Origin: Actinomycetota bacterium
GTDB lineage: Bacteria; Actinomycetota; Acidimicrobiia; Acidimicrobiales; UBA8592
Assembly (NCBI GenBank): GCA_002715425.1
Contig: PAYW01000033.1
Coordinates: 1 to 14,664, forward strand
Length of the DNA: 14,664 nucleotides
Reading direction: 5' to 3'
Below the pieces are notes generated by a model that did not search any database, was not told the origin of the DNA, and saw nothing but the letters and a program-made list of their open reading frames with translations. A program made the position numbers and the translations under genes. Below are positions 1-7,282 of the stretch, piece after piece (position 1 is the first letter of the stretch; every line of letters starts with the position of its first letter).

Positions 1-71
1 CCGCTTGCCGTAGTTTCCTCTGATTCTCCGGGCCGGACAACAATCCGGTCTTCCCGTGGATGCAAATTCAT
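1..71 (-). CDS. groES: GroES / Cpn10 co-chaperonin, N-terminal fragment
   Basis: GroES forms the heptameric lid of the GroEL folding chamber in the cytoplasm. Only the first 23 codons lie in the window; the rest is beyond position 1. Reading from the ATG at 71, the protein begins MNLHPREDRIVVRP and continues with GESEETTASG. This matches the start of Cpn10, in which a short strand leads into a DR[IV][VL]V[KR]P motif and a (E/A)EE.T.SG motif follows. The ATG has a good Shine-Dalgarno, AAGGAG (complement of 81-86), nine bases upstream. It is the last gene of a minus-strand row, but the 166-base gap before it and an AT-rich -10-like box suggest its own promoter. No CIRCE (HrcA) operator is complete here. 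Only the GAGTGC overlapping the Shine-Dalgarno resembles half of one. Confidence 0.9.
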   Translation of the reverse strand, partial: MNLHPREDRIVVRPGESEETTAS

Positions 72-237
72 ATCTGCGCACTCCTTGCACACTAAAAAAA
101 TTATTATTATATTATAAGTTCGTGGGGCATATTGGAGCCCTAAAACTCTCTACTCACGATACGTCCCTCAAACCAATTTCCAAACATTGAAGGATGTAGT
201 TTCTGGACTAGTCATACTATCAATGCGGAGATTGGTA
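72..237 (-). promoter_or_regulatory. groES leader: AT-rich promoter region with -10-like box
   Basis: This is the gap between the TauD-type gene and groES. On the minus strand it holds a perfect TATAAT (complement of 111-116) inside an AT-only run (93-119), followed by the Shine-Dalgarno AAGGAG. No good TTGACA-like -35 is found at 16-18 bases, so the promoter call rests on the -10 alone. I see no gene and no clear terminator for the upstream gene in the remaining part (121-237). Confidence 0.35.
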
Positions 238-1221
238 TTAATCCCGTGCGGGTTGAGTTCCCTTAATACTTGCTCGCTCCATAACTCGTCGATGCGGAGA
301 ATAGTCACTGGTTGCATAGTGTTGGACTGCTTGATTATCCCAAAACGCTATGGAATTGGGTTCCCACCTAAAACGGCAGGAGTACTCAAGTACCTCAAAC
401 TCTCGACAAAGAAGGTCAAGCAGCTCAAAACTTCGTTCCTGTTCCCAGTCTTTTATGCCAGTCACAAATATCCTGTTGACGTATAGCAGGGGTTTTCCGG
501 TCTGGTAGTGGTTGATAACTACAGGATGCTCGACAATCGGATACTGCTCTCGTATTTCTTTCTTTTTCTCATCAGGGACTTGGCGAGCGAAAGCTCTGAA
601 AAAATCATGGGTAGCCACCAGTTCATCGATAAGGTCTTTCGTTTCTTGATCCAGTCCCCCGTAGGCCGCATGTGCGTCTACAAAAAGCGTATCTCCACCT
701 ACCGGAGGGACTTCGACTGCTCGAAGAATAGCTCCTCGAGAAGGCGTATTTCTCCAGGTGACATCATGATGCCACTGGTTCTCGTATCCGCCAGCCTTAT
801 CATTTTTTTCGAATCTGACCAGTTCTGGTGTTTCGGTGTTGGGAGGTAGAAATGGGTGGATCTCTAGTTCTCCGAATCGGCTAGCAAAGTTAACATGCTG
901 TTCTGAAGTGATTGGCTGATTTCTGAAAAAGATTACCTTGTAATCCCATAAGGCTTGTTGTATTTCATCAATAACTTGTTGGGGAAGTTCCTGAGTTAAA
1001 TCTAGACCAATGAGTTCCGCTCCGACAGTGGGTGAAAGTTGCTGAACATCGAAATGTTGCCACTTTAATTCTTGTAGGCGATCGCGCTCTCCGAAGAGAT
1101 GAGTTTGAGGCCCCATTGTCCGCGAATATCCTGGAAGTTTTACTCTTCCTGGCAATCCGACGCTAGGGTCTTCCGAAGCAAGAATCTCTACGTCTTCTTT
1201 TTGGTGAAGCGTTTTGGACAT
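238..1221 (-). CDS. TauD/TfdA-family Fe(II)/2-oxoglutarate-dependent dioxygenase
   Basis: The predicted role is oxidative cleavage or hydroxylation of a small organic acid, for example a sulfonate such as taurine, coupled to decarboxylation of 2-oxoglutarate in the cytoplasm. The iron ligands are visible: H151-x-D153 in WHHDVTW and the distal H301 in QHYATSDY. The 2-oxoglutarate-binding arginines lie in the RRVMER segment (311-316). The flanking family blocks are also present: VGAELIGLDLT near 66-76, FGELEIHPF near 116-124, and GGDTLF near 175-180. At 327 residues it is about 45 longer than E. coli TauD. The excess is an N-terminal extension (about 1-52) with no motif I recognise; M36 is an alternative start. 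The ATG at 1221 follows GGGGTGG closely. The substrate cannot be read from the sequence, and this subfamily also includes alkylsulfatases and 2,4-D dioxygenases. It lies 55 bases after pyrE on the same strand and may be co-transcribed. Confidence 0.88.
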   Translation of the reverse strand: MSKTLHQKEDVEILASEDPSVGLPGRVKLPGYSRTMGPQTHLFGERDRLQELKWQHFDVQQLSPTVGAELIGLDLTQELPQQVIDEIQQALWDYKVIFFRNQPITSEQHVNFASRFGELEIHPFLPPNTETPELVRFEKNDKAGGYENQWHHDVTWRNTPSRGAILRAVEVPPVGGDTLFVDAHAAYGGLDQETKDLIDELVATHDFFRAFARQVPDEKKKEIREQYPIVEHPVVINHYQTGKPLLYVNRIFVTGIKDWEQERSFELLDLLCREFEVLEYSCRFRWEPNSIAFWDNQAVQHYATSDYSPHRRVMERASIKGTQPARD

Positions 1222-1276
1222 ACCACCCCTTAATTAATGCCCTCCATTAACAAGTCTAGCATCTGCGGAGATCATG

Positions 1277-1840
1277 TCAACTAGGGAGCTCTACTGGCTC
1301 TATCCCCAAATCTAGATAGGTCGCTAGCGGATAATAAAGAATTTCTCGACTTTCTATGAGCGGCCTCGCTATTTCCCCACGATCAACAAGTGTTGAGACT
1401 GCAACAACTTTTGCTCCGGTCGCTTCAACTGCGTCAATTGCTTTAAGAAGTGAACCTCCAGTTGTTATGGCATCTTCAACAACCAAGCAACGATCACCGT
1501 CCCCTATCGGTGAACCTTCAATAAGTTTATTTGTTCCGCGCCCCTTTGGTTTCTTGCGCACGAAAAACCATCGGCAGCGTTGAATTCCAGCTATTCCTAT
1601 GGTCAAGGCATCTGCCCCAAGAGTTGGACCCCCAACAACATCGAATTCAACACCCTGAAGTAAAATTCCATCAACTATTGCCCTGCTAGCAATTTCTAGA
1701 TCATCAAAGTGCGCTGTAGCCAGTTTGCCGTCAACGAAATCTTGGCTCATCGCACCTGAAGCCAATTGGATAGGCTCCTCTAGTCTTTTCAGTCCTTTGG
1801 ACTTGATAATCTCAATTGCTTGCTGCTGCAAGCTACCCAT
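1277..1840 (-). CDS. pyrE: Orotate phosphoribosyltransferase
   Basis: PyrE converts orotate and PRPP to orotidine 5'-monophosphate, the fifth step of de novo UMP synthesis, in the cytoplasm. The PRPP-binding signature CLVVEDAITTGGS is at about residues 118-130. The VGGPTLGADAL block precedes it, and the flexible catalytic loop region VRKKPKGRG, rich in Lys and Arg, lies near 94-102. The length of 187 residues is normal for bacterial PyrE. A longer frame begins at a GTG at 1852. I prefer the ATG at 1840 because GGAGG lies exactly five bases upstream of it, and the four extra residues would place the Shine-Dalgarno inside the gene. It starts 25 bases after the stop of the phosphotransferase gene and probably shares its transcript. 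Confidence 0.93.
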   Translation of the reverse strand: MGSLQQQAIEIIKSKGLKRLEEPIQLASGAMSQDFVDGKLATAHFDDLEIASRAIVDGILLQGVEFDVVGGPTLGADALTIGIAGIQRCRWFFVRKKPKGRGTNKLIEGSPIGDGDRCLVVEDAITTGGSLLKAIDAVEATGAKVVAVSTLVDRGEIARPLIESREILYYPLATYLDLGIEPVELPS

Positions 1841-1845
1841 TTGAT

Positions 1846-1850
1846 CCTCC
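1846..1850 (-). promoter_or_regulatory. Shine-Dalgarno GGAGG that sets the pyrE start
   Basis: The minus strand reads GGAGG, then five bases, then ATG at 1840. This is the strongest ribosome-binding site in the minus-strand row. It argues against the GTG at 1852, which lies upstream of it. Confidence 0.75.
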
Positions 1851-1865
1851 ACTCCGTCTTTTAGC

Positions 1866-2975
1866 CTAGCTTGACTTACCCATCGAACCGATATATTGGA
1901 CGCTATCGCGATCTACGACTGCGGCGATGCTTCGTTCTAGAATCGCAGTGAAAAGTTTGGACGCTCGTTCATTCGGCTGGTCAGCCGTAACGGCAGTATT
2001 CCCCCAATTCACAAGCCAAAATAAGTGTGCAGTATCTATTTGTTCTACAAGTTCATCAAATGTTTCAAATCCTGTTTCACGCTCATGCATCGCATCGTGA
2101 TACCGGCGAAGCAGATCAATTTCAGAATCCCGTCGAAGATTAACGTCGAGGTTGCAGCCCAAAAACGGGGAAAGGTCACCAGAGCCATCTCCCCTTCCGA
2201 CAAGCTGGAAATCCAATACGATGACCTCAGGAAGGCCATCTCCCTTATCATCGAAGAGAAGGTTATCTAGCCGGAAATCATTGTGCGTGAGAGTCCTGCT
2301 TCTTTCGGCCCAACTCACCAGCCACTGAGAAATCTCTGGAATAAACAATTCAAGTTTCTCTGGAAGCCAATCTGGATAGAGATGCCCGTACTGGTCCATC
2401 ACTGTCGACCACGAAGCCTCATACAGCCCTTGAAGCCCCATATTAATTGGACTATCAAGAGGTGGAACCCACTCCATATCGATCAGTTCTCTGCTATCCC
2501 ACCATCGTGAATGAATTTGTGCAGCCGTATCGATCACCGCCATAGCATCTTCTAGGCTTGCACCTAGTAGATGATCTCCGGACCGGTACTGTCCAACATC
2601 CTCTAGGAGAAGAGCGTATCGCTCTAACTCGGGATCATTTCCGTTGAAATACACGTCTGGTTTACGAATAGAAACTTTTGGCGCGACGTGAGTATAAAAA
2701 AGCGCTTCTCGCTCATATACACCAAGCATGACTCCGAGTGGTTTGAGTGCCCCATCAGTTGTTGGAATCTTGGCTATTACTGTTTGTGGCCCACCCTCGT
2801 TAGTTTCATATGTGAGGTGGAGTCGCGCTAATTCTCCAAGGAAGCCTTCACCAATCGCAATCCGTTCAGTCGCAACATCCGCCACCACCGACGAGGTCAT
2901 TCCTGATGTAGTTAGTGCTTGAGTGAGCCACTCTGCGTCAAAATCATTTAAGGATTCAGGAATGCTCAAAGCCAT
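1866..2975 (-). CDS. APH / ecdysteroid-kinase-like phosphotransferase
   Basis: This is a small-molecule kinase with the aminoglycoside-phosphotransferase (protein-kinase-like) fold, 369 residues. A glycine-rich stretch IGEGFLGEL (41-49) is followed by the ATP-contacting lysine in IAKIP (K69) and a helix glutamate near E88-E90. The hinge-like segment ALLLEDV is at 121-127. The catalytic loop is HNDFRLDNLLF with H231, D233 and N238. The metal-binding aspartate is D255 in VLDFQ, and GDLSPFLG follows. DFQ in place of DFG and the overall length are typical of the EcKL/DUF1679-like branch, whose bacterial members have unknown substrates. It probably phosphorylates a hydroxyl of a small molecule. 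Nothing specifically indicates antibiotic resistance. It is the first gene of the minus-strand row, divergent from tag, and its Shine-Dalgarno is weak (AGAG). Confidence 0.82.
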   Translation of the reverse strand: MALSIPESLNDFDAEWLTQALTTSGMTSSVVADVATERIAIGEGFLGELARLHLTYETNEGGPQTVIAKIPTTDGALKPLGVMLGVYEREALFYTHVAPKVSIRKPDVYFNGNDPELERYALLLEDVGQYRSGDHLLGASLEDAMAVIDTAAQIHSRWWDSRELIDMEWVPPLDSPINMGLQGLYEASWSTVMDQYGHLYPDWLPEKLELFIPEISQWLVSWAERSRTLTHNDFRLDNLLFDDKGDGLPEVIVLDFQLVGRGDGSGDLSPFLGCNLDVNLRRDSEIDLLRRYHDAMHERETGFETFDELVEQIDTAHLFWLVNWGNTAVTADQPNERASKLFTAILERSIAAVVDRDSVQYIGSMGKSS

Positions 2976-3078
2976 GTTTATATCTCTAGTTCGATGTAAG
3001 GACCTGACGCAAACTAGTGCCTAATTTCCATAGGTCATCGGCAAGGCAAAGCCTTCGAATGATGAGGTATGTTGTGAT
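2976..3078. promoter_or_regulatory. Divergent intergenic region between the kinase gene and tag, with a small hairpin
   Basis: These 103 bases must carry the promoters for both directions. I find only weak matches, such as CTGACG at 3004-3009 as a -35-like element for the plus direction, so no promoter is placed. A compact hairpin AAGGC-AAA-GCCTT lies at 3043-3055, just upstream of the GAGGT (3064-3068) that probably serves as the tag ribosome-binding site. It does not cover that site. Confidence 0.3.
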
Positions 3079-3687
3079 ATGGCAAATCAGATAAACGTTG
3101 CGAGTGATGGAATTGTTCGGTGTCTCTGGCCGGGGATGGATGAATTCTATATGGAATACCATGACACTGAATGGGGAGTTCCGGTAGGAGATGACGACGG
3201 CCTATTTGAGAGAATCTGTCTAGAAGGCTTCCAATCAGGGCTTTCTTGGATAACGATTCTTCGGAAGAGAAATAACTTCCGTCAAGCTTTCAAAAATTTC
3301 AATATTGAAGAAGTCGCCGGACTTGATGAAAAAGACTTCCAAAGACTCATGAACGATGAGGGGATCATCCGACACAAAGGAAAAATCAAAGCCACGATAA
3401 ATAATGCTCAAAGAGCGATCGAAATTATAGATGAAAAGGGTTCGCTTGCTAGCTATCTGTGGTCATGGGAAACCAACGAAGGAACAAAGGAGAGTTGCCC
3501 AAATCGATCACTATCGACTGCGTCAGAAGCTTTAAGTAAGGATTTAAAGGCTCGAGGATGGTCTTGGGTGGGACCAACAACAATCTATTCGTTTATGCAA
3601 GCAGTAGGAATGGTGAACGACCATTCGAAAAAGTGCCACTCATGGGAAAAAATTGAAGATTTGAGAACAAAATTCATTCGTCCTTAA
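3079..3687 (+). CDS. tag: DNA-3-methyladenine glycosylase I
   Basis: Tag removes 3-methyladenine from alkylated DNA and begins base-excision repair. The zinc-snap ligands of the family are all in place: C15 in RCLW, H28 in YHDTEWG, and H182 plus C186 in VNDHSKKC. The 3-methyladenine pocket residues correspond to Y27, E49 in CLEGFQSG and W57 in LSWITIL. E49 aligns with Glu38 and W57 with Trp46 of E. coli Tag. Other conserved blocks are GIIRHKGKI (95-103), LSKDLKARGW and VGPTTIYSFMQA. The protein has 202 residues against 187 in E. coli; the extra residues are about ten at the N-terminus and some at the C-terminus. The ATG follows GAGGT by ten bases. The gap to the next gene is 43 bases on the same strand. 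Key residues are intact, so it should be active. Confidence 0.95.
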   Translation: MANQINVASDGIVRCLWPGMDEFYMEYHDTEWGVPVGDDDGLFERICLEGFQSGLSWITILRKRNNFRQAFKNFNIEEVAGLDEKDFQRLMNDEGIIRHKGKIKATINNAQRAIEIIDEKGSLASYLWSWETNEGTKESCPNRSLSTASEALSKDLKARGWSWVGPTTIYSFMQAVGMVNDHSKKCHSWEKIEDLRTKFIRP

Positions 3688-3730
3688 ATCCTGCTATCGA
3701 GATGTACCAAAGTCCACTACCCTATTTGCC

Positions 3731-4921
3731 GTGACTCACCCTGGAGATCCATATATTAAAGAGCAGATGCGCGAGTTCGGCGAGACAATTTTTGCTGAGA
3801 TGTCAGCTCTTGCCGTCAAAACTGGAGCAATAAATCTGGGGCAAGGTTTTCCCGATACCGATGGACCTTCTGAAGTAGCTGAAGCCGCAGTTAAAGCTAT
3901 ACGAGACGGGTTCAATCAATACCCCCCAGGATTGGGTATTCCTGAACTTCGTAATGCTGTTGCTAAACATCAAGAACGTTTCTACGGAATAAATTTTGAC
4001 CCCAATAATGAAGTACTCATTACGGCAGGAGCTACTGAAGCTATAGCTGCCACGCTCCTGTCCATTTGTGAGCCGGGCGATGAAATTGTCACGTTCGAAC
4101 CGTATTATGATTCATACGCTGCCTCTATTTCACTGGCGGGAGGAGTTCGTAAGGTGGTGACCCTCCGAGCTCCAGATTACAGTTTCGACCCAGAAGAACT
4201 TAAAAACGCTATCGGACCACGCACTAAAGCAATCCTTTTAAATTCGCCCCATAATCCCACAGGAAAGGTTTTCTCCAGCGATGAACTTCAATTTATCGCT
4301 GACTTATGTAATGATCGCAACCTTCTCGCCATCTGTGACGAAGTTTATGAACACCTCATTTTCGAAGGAGAGCACATACCATTAATCCGATTTCCTGGAA
4401 TGCGCGACCGCACTGTACAAATCTCATCTGCGGGTAAGACATTTAGTTTCACAGGGTGGAAAATCGGGTGGGTCTGCGCTCAACCGGCCTTGCTAGAAAC
4501 GGTTCGCACAGCGAAGCAATTTCTGACCTTCGTTAACGGAGCCCCGTTCCAGCATGCCATAGTAACTGCCTTAAATTTACCACTCACATACTTCAAGGAG
4601 TTCGTTGCTGACATGCGCCAGAAACGAGACTGCCTCATGGGAGGTTTAACTGCCGCTGGGTTTACAGTTCTCCCACCAGCTGGAACTTATTTCGTTACTG
4701 CAGATATCCGGCCATTAGGAGCTACTGATGGTCACAGTTTCTGCACTGAACTACCTGAACGATGTGGAGTCGTTGCTGTACCAAATGTTGTGTTTTATGA
4801 CAATAAAGAAGAGGGGCGCCATCTGGTCCGTTTCGCATTCTGTAAAAGAATAGAAGTCCTTGAAGAAGCAGTTAATAGACTCGCAGGTGTAACTGACTGG
4901 ACCATCAAGGGGTCACGATGA
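3731..4921 (+). CDS. PLP-dependent class I aminotransferase, DapC / glutamine-transaminase-K-like
   Basis: This is a fold-type I aminotransferase of 396 residues acting in the cytoplasm. Visible landmarks are INLGQGFPDTDGP (34-46), GATEAIAATL (100-109), N175 in SPHNPTG, D203 and Y206 in CDEVYEHL, and the Schiff-base K236 in SSAGKTFSFTGWK. K244 fills the phosphate-binding position, and R367 in HLVRFAF binds the substrate carboxylate. Blocks such as KQFLTFVNGAPFQ and RPLG...FCTELPE strongly resemble what I remember of mycobacterial Rv0858c, called N-succinyldiaminopimelate aminotransferase. The same subfamily contains glutamine transaminase K and methionine aminotransferases. The next gene overlaps it by ATGA and is omega-amidase-like, which favours a glutamine-dependent transaminase. 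The start is uncertain. The GTG at 3731 lacks a Shine-Dalgarno, and the ATG at 3767 (M13) is a reasonable alternative that keeps the whole conserved domain. Confidence 0.9.
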   Translation: MTHPGDPYIKEQMREFGETIFAEMSALAVKTGAINLGQGFPDTDGPSEVAEAAVKAIRDGFNQYPPGLGIPELRNAVAKHQERFYGINFDPNNEVLITAGATEAIAATLLSICEPGDEIVTFEPYYDSYAASISLAGGVRKVVTLRAPDYSFDPEELKNAIGPRTKAILLNSPHNPTGKVFSSDELQFIADLCNDRNLLAICDEVYEHLIFEGEHIPLIRFPGMRDRTVQISSAGKTFSFTGWKIGWVCAQPALLETVRTAKQFLTFVNGAPFQHAIVTALNLPLTYFKEFVADMRQKRDCLMGGLTAAGFTVLPPAGTYFVTADIRPLGATDGHSFCTELPERCGVVAVPNVVFYDNKEEGRHLVRFAFCKRIEVLEEAVNRLAGVTDWTIKGSR

Positions 4922-5682
4922 AGGTCGCAACTATTCAGCATGACATTGTTTGGGAACAACCAGAAAAGAACTTCTCCCTTCTTGCTCCATTAATTGAGCA
5001 GGCTGCTGGAGATGGTGCGCGCCTAGTAGTTCTTTCCGAACTATTCAGCAATGGTTTCTCAATGAACACAAAACACATTAGTGAAGCCTTAGATGGCGCC
5101 AGCACCCAATTTCTTATTGAACAGGCAAATGAGCTAGACGTATGGATTTGCGGATCAGTGCCAATTCTCTCTAAGGGTAATGATCTCCCCCATAATTCTT
5201 TGGTACTTGCTGATCCAGATGGAAATACTCTGCGATACGAGAAGAAACATCTATTTGGGTATGCGGGGGAAGACAAACACTATGTTGGAGGATCTGCTCC
5301 TCTAACTGTCGAGATAGAAGGTGTGAGGTGTAGTTTTTTCATATGCTTTGACCTTCGATTTGGCCTTGACTTTTGGAATATTGCTGCAGCGACCGACGTA
5401 TTTATTGTGGTAGCAAATTGGCCGGAAGTTCGCCGGAATCACTGGAAGTCTCTGCTCAAAGCAAGAGCAATCGAAAATCAAGCGTATGTCTTAGGAGTAA
5501 ACAGGATTGGCGAAGGAAATGGAATATCGTATTCGGGCGATAGCCGGCTGTATGGCCCTATGGGGAGAATCATCAGCAAAGCAAATAAATACGAAACTCA
5601 GATTCTACTTAGTGACATCGAACCATCTACTGTGACGAAGGTTCGTTCAGACTTTCCCTTTCGTTGGCTGAATGGTTGTTAG
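4918..5682 (+). CDS. Carbon-nitrogen hydrolase, YafV/Nit2-type omega-amidase
   Basis: This nitrilase-superfamily amidase has 254 residues. The catalytic triad is E41 in VVLSELFSNGF, K109 in YEKKHLF and C143 in FICFDLRF. The sequence ANWPEVRRNHWKSLL followed by KARAIENQAYVLGVNRIG is the typical signature of the YafV/Nit2/MtnU branch. That branch hydrolyses alpha-keto amides such as alpha-ketoglutaramate and alpha-ketosuccinamate to the keto acid plus ammonia. The ATG overlaps the aminotransferase stop as ATGA, so translation is probably coupled. A glutamine transaminase makes exactly the substrate this enzyme would use. The stop TAG overlaps the stop of the convergent propeller gene. Family assignment is firm; the keto-amide substrate is inferred from motifs and neighbour. 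Confidence 0.9.
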   Translation: MKVATIQHDIVWEQPEKNFSLLAPLIEQAAGDGARLVVLSELFSNGFSMNTKHISEALDGASTQFLIEQANELDVWICGSVPILSKGNDLPHNSLVLADPDGNTLRYEKKHLFGYAGEDKHYVGGSAPLTVEIEGVRCSFFICFDLRFGLDFWNIAAATDVFIVVANWPEVRRNHWKSLLKARAIENQAYVLGVNRIGEGNGISYSGDSRLYGPMGRIISKANKYETQILLSDIEPSTVTKVRSDFPFRWLNGC

Positions 5683-7271
5683 TCTGCCGCCATATGAACT
5701 TGGCCATCTCTTGACCCAACGATAATTTTCCCCTCCCATACCGCTGGGGTTGATTCAATGCAACCACCGATATAGACGACCCAAAGACGTGGGGGTTTTA
5801 TAGAAGTATCTGAAATGTCGAACCCTGATACATTCCCAGAGCAGTCTGCTTGTATAAGCACATCATCTACAACTACTGGAGAGCTCCAAAGCGGACCTGG
5901 AAGGAAAAACTCCCACCTGATACTTCCTGTCTCTCTATCGATGCCGATAATCCTCGCAGAATCAGTCGGAACAATCACGATATCTTTGTATAACGCCGGA
6001 GTCGCCCAAACACCATCAGGTAGTTGGGCCGTGTCGAACACAGACCATACGAGAGGATCTTCAACATTTCTTGGGTTGAGTTTAATGATCTGACCTACCT
6101 CAAATGACCGAGACAAACCCCGTTCGTACTCAACTCCAACGTAAAGGAAACCTTCCTCATCAACTACAACTGATGCATCAACATCATCACCTACCCAATA
6201 TCGAAATGTTCGTTCAGGGTCTACGCCGGATTTTAGATCTGTGATATCCCACCCTTGGACGAGACCACCAGAGTTTGCGAAATACACGGTGTTCTCACTA
6301 ACGGCGACTGAGTTTTCTATGGAAACATTGCTCCCAACCTTAAAGAGCAGGTCGTCATCATAACCGGGAGCTGAGAACACTAGCTCTGGATCAACTGTTG
6401 CTAAGCCAGATGAATCATAAGATCGGTTAAGTTTGATGATATGAAAAACCGAATTTTCACCACCTTCGAACATGTAATCATCAATGATGACCGGTGATCC
6501 ATCCCAGTCATTATTCCAGAGTTGCCCAGGAACAGTATCAGCATCGAGTGCCCAGAGCTCTTCAGGGTCTTCACGATCAAAGGCGATAACTCGAAGCTTG
6601 TCATCTCGAGATCCTATGTATACGAGTGGGTATCCATCTGGATCAATCGTGACTGACCCCTTAATAATATCTTCTGTTTGGTAGGGAGCCAGAATCGGTT
6701 GGCCTGATTCAGCGTCAACAAAGTGCACCGCCCCATCGAGAGCTCCAAAAACTACCCATGTGCTGTCACGATACTTGAAGATCGCTGGCTGGCCCGTCCA
6801 CCCTGTCCCACACCATTGCTCATCTTCGTTATTCAGTGTTGTCGAGCCGCACATATTCTTATTTTGAGGATATGACCATTGTTTTATTGGGGCTTCAGGT
6901 ATGGGACCTTTCCCATAGTACGTCCTTGTTGGGTTTCCTCGGAAGGTGAGGAGGCCTTCAACTGTGGAACCCCATGGTTCTCCTACCGCAGCAGGATCTG
7001 ACCACCCTAAGTAGGGAGGAACTTCAGGTATGGGTGTAGGTTCGGGAGTAGGTATCGGCGTTGGTTCGGGGATTGGTGTCGGTGCAGGTGTAGCTGTCGG
7101 AGAGGGTAGAACAAGGTCGTCTGCGCTGATTCCGCCATCTCGCGTTGCCATCCATATCCACGCCCCCACAATTAATCCGAGAGAAAAAATACCAACTAAC
7201 GAAACCGCTCTTAGTAAACCACTACCTCGGAATCTTGAAGGCTTTGCATATCGGGGCGTATAAGAATCCAA
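5679..7271 (-). CDS. Membrane-anchored PQQ-type beta-propeller protein
   Basis: Of 530 residues, the first 18 or so are cytoplasmic and basic. One TM helix follows (about 19-41, SLVGIFSLGLIVGAWIW), then a Pro-Thr-Glu stalk (about 57-85), then an extracytoplasmic domain. That domain has repeated strands of the kind VYIGSRDDKLRVIAFD, VYFANSGGLVQGWDI and IIVGSRDGQVHM, which look like PQQ/quinoprotein-type beta-propeller blades. Four cysteines (C141, C154 and two near the C-terminus in QADCSG and YIGGCIE) could form disulfides outside the cell. No dehydrogenase active-site motif is seen, so it is more likely a binding or scaffold protein than a quinoprotein enzyme. The start is TTG at 7271, the only start-like codon before the TM helix; a GAGCGAG lies just upstream. 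It begins 11 bases after the crotonase stop, so the two are probably co-transcribed. Function is unknown. Confidence 0.8.
   Translation of the reverse strand: MDSYTPRYAKPSRFRGSGLLRAVSLVGIFSLGLIVGAWIWMATRDGGISADDLVLPSPTATPAPTPIPEPTPIPTPEPTPIPEVPPYLGWSDPAAVGEPWGSTVEGLLTFRGNPTRTYYGKGPIPEAPIKQWSYPQNKNMCGSTTLNNEDEQWCGTGWTGQPAIFKYRDSTWVVFGALDGAVHFVDAESGQPILAPYQTEDIIKGSVTIDPDGYPLVYIGSRDDKLRVIAFDREDPEELWALDADTVPGQLWNNDWDGSPVIIDDYMFEGGENSVFHIIKLNRSYDSSGLATVDPELVFSAPGYDDDLLFKVGSNVSIENSVAVSENTVYFANSGGLVQGWDITDLKSGVDPERTFRYWVGDDVDASVVVDEEGFLYVGVEYERGLSRSFEVGQIIKLNPRNVEDPLVWSVFDTAQLPDGVWATPALYKDIVIVPTDSARIIGIDRETGSIRWEFFLPGPLWSSPVVVDDVLIQADCSGNVSGFDISDTSIKPPRLWVVYIGGCIESTPAVWEGKIIVGSRDGQVHMAAD
7027..7098 (-). 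repeat. 24-base tandem repeat encoding the Pro-Thr stalk
   Basis: Three consecutive 24-base units (7027-7050, 7051-7074, 7075-7098) begin GGTATGGGTGTAGG, GGTATCGGCGTTGG and GGTGTCGGTGCAGG on the plus strand. The first two are closely similar and the third is degenerate. On the coding strand each unit gives about eight residues of the PTPIPEPT type, forming the spacer between the TM anchor and the propeller. In-frame units of this kind can change copy number between strains. Confidence 0.7.
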
Positions 7272-7282
7272 AGCTCGCTCTT

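Noticed and set aside
76..100. Possible CIRCE operator before groES
   Set aside because: Only GAGTGC, part of the right half, is present and it overlaps the Shine-Dalgarno. The left half TTAGCACTC is missing at the required distance.
2025..2922. Several plus- and minus-strand frames of 60-80 codons inside the phosphotransferase gene
   Set aside because: All lie in other frames of a gene with intact kinase motifs and show no domain of their own.
1866..2975. Antibiotic-resistance aminoglycoside phosphotransferase
   Set aside because: The fold is shared, but DFQ, the length and the housekeeping context point to the EcKL-like branch. No mobile element or resistance gene is nearby.
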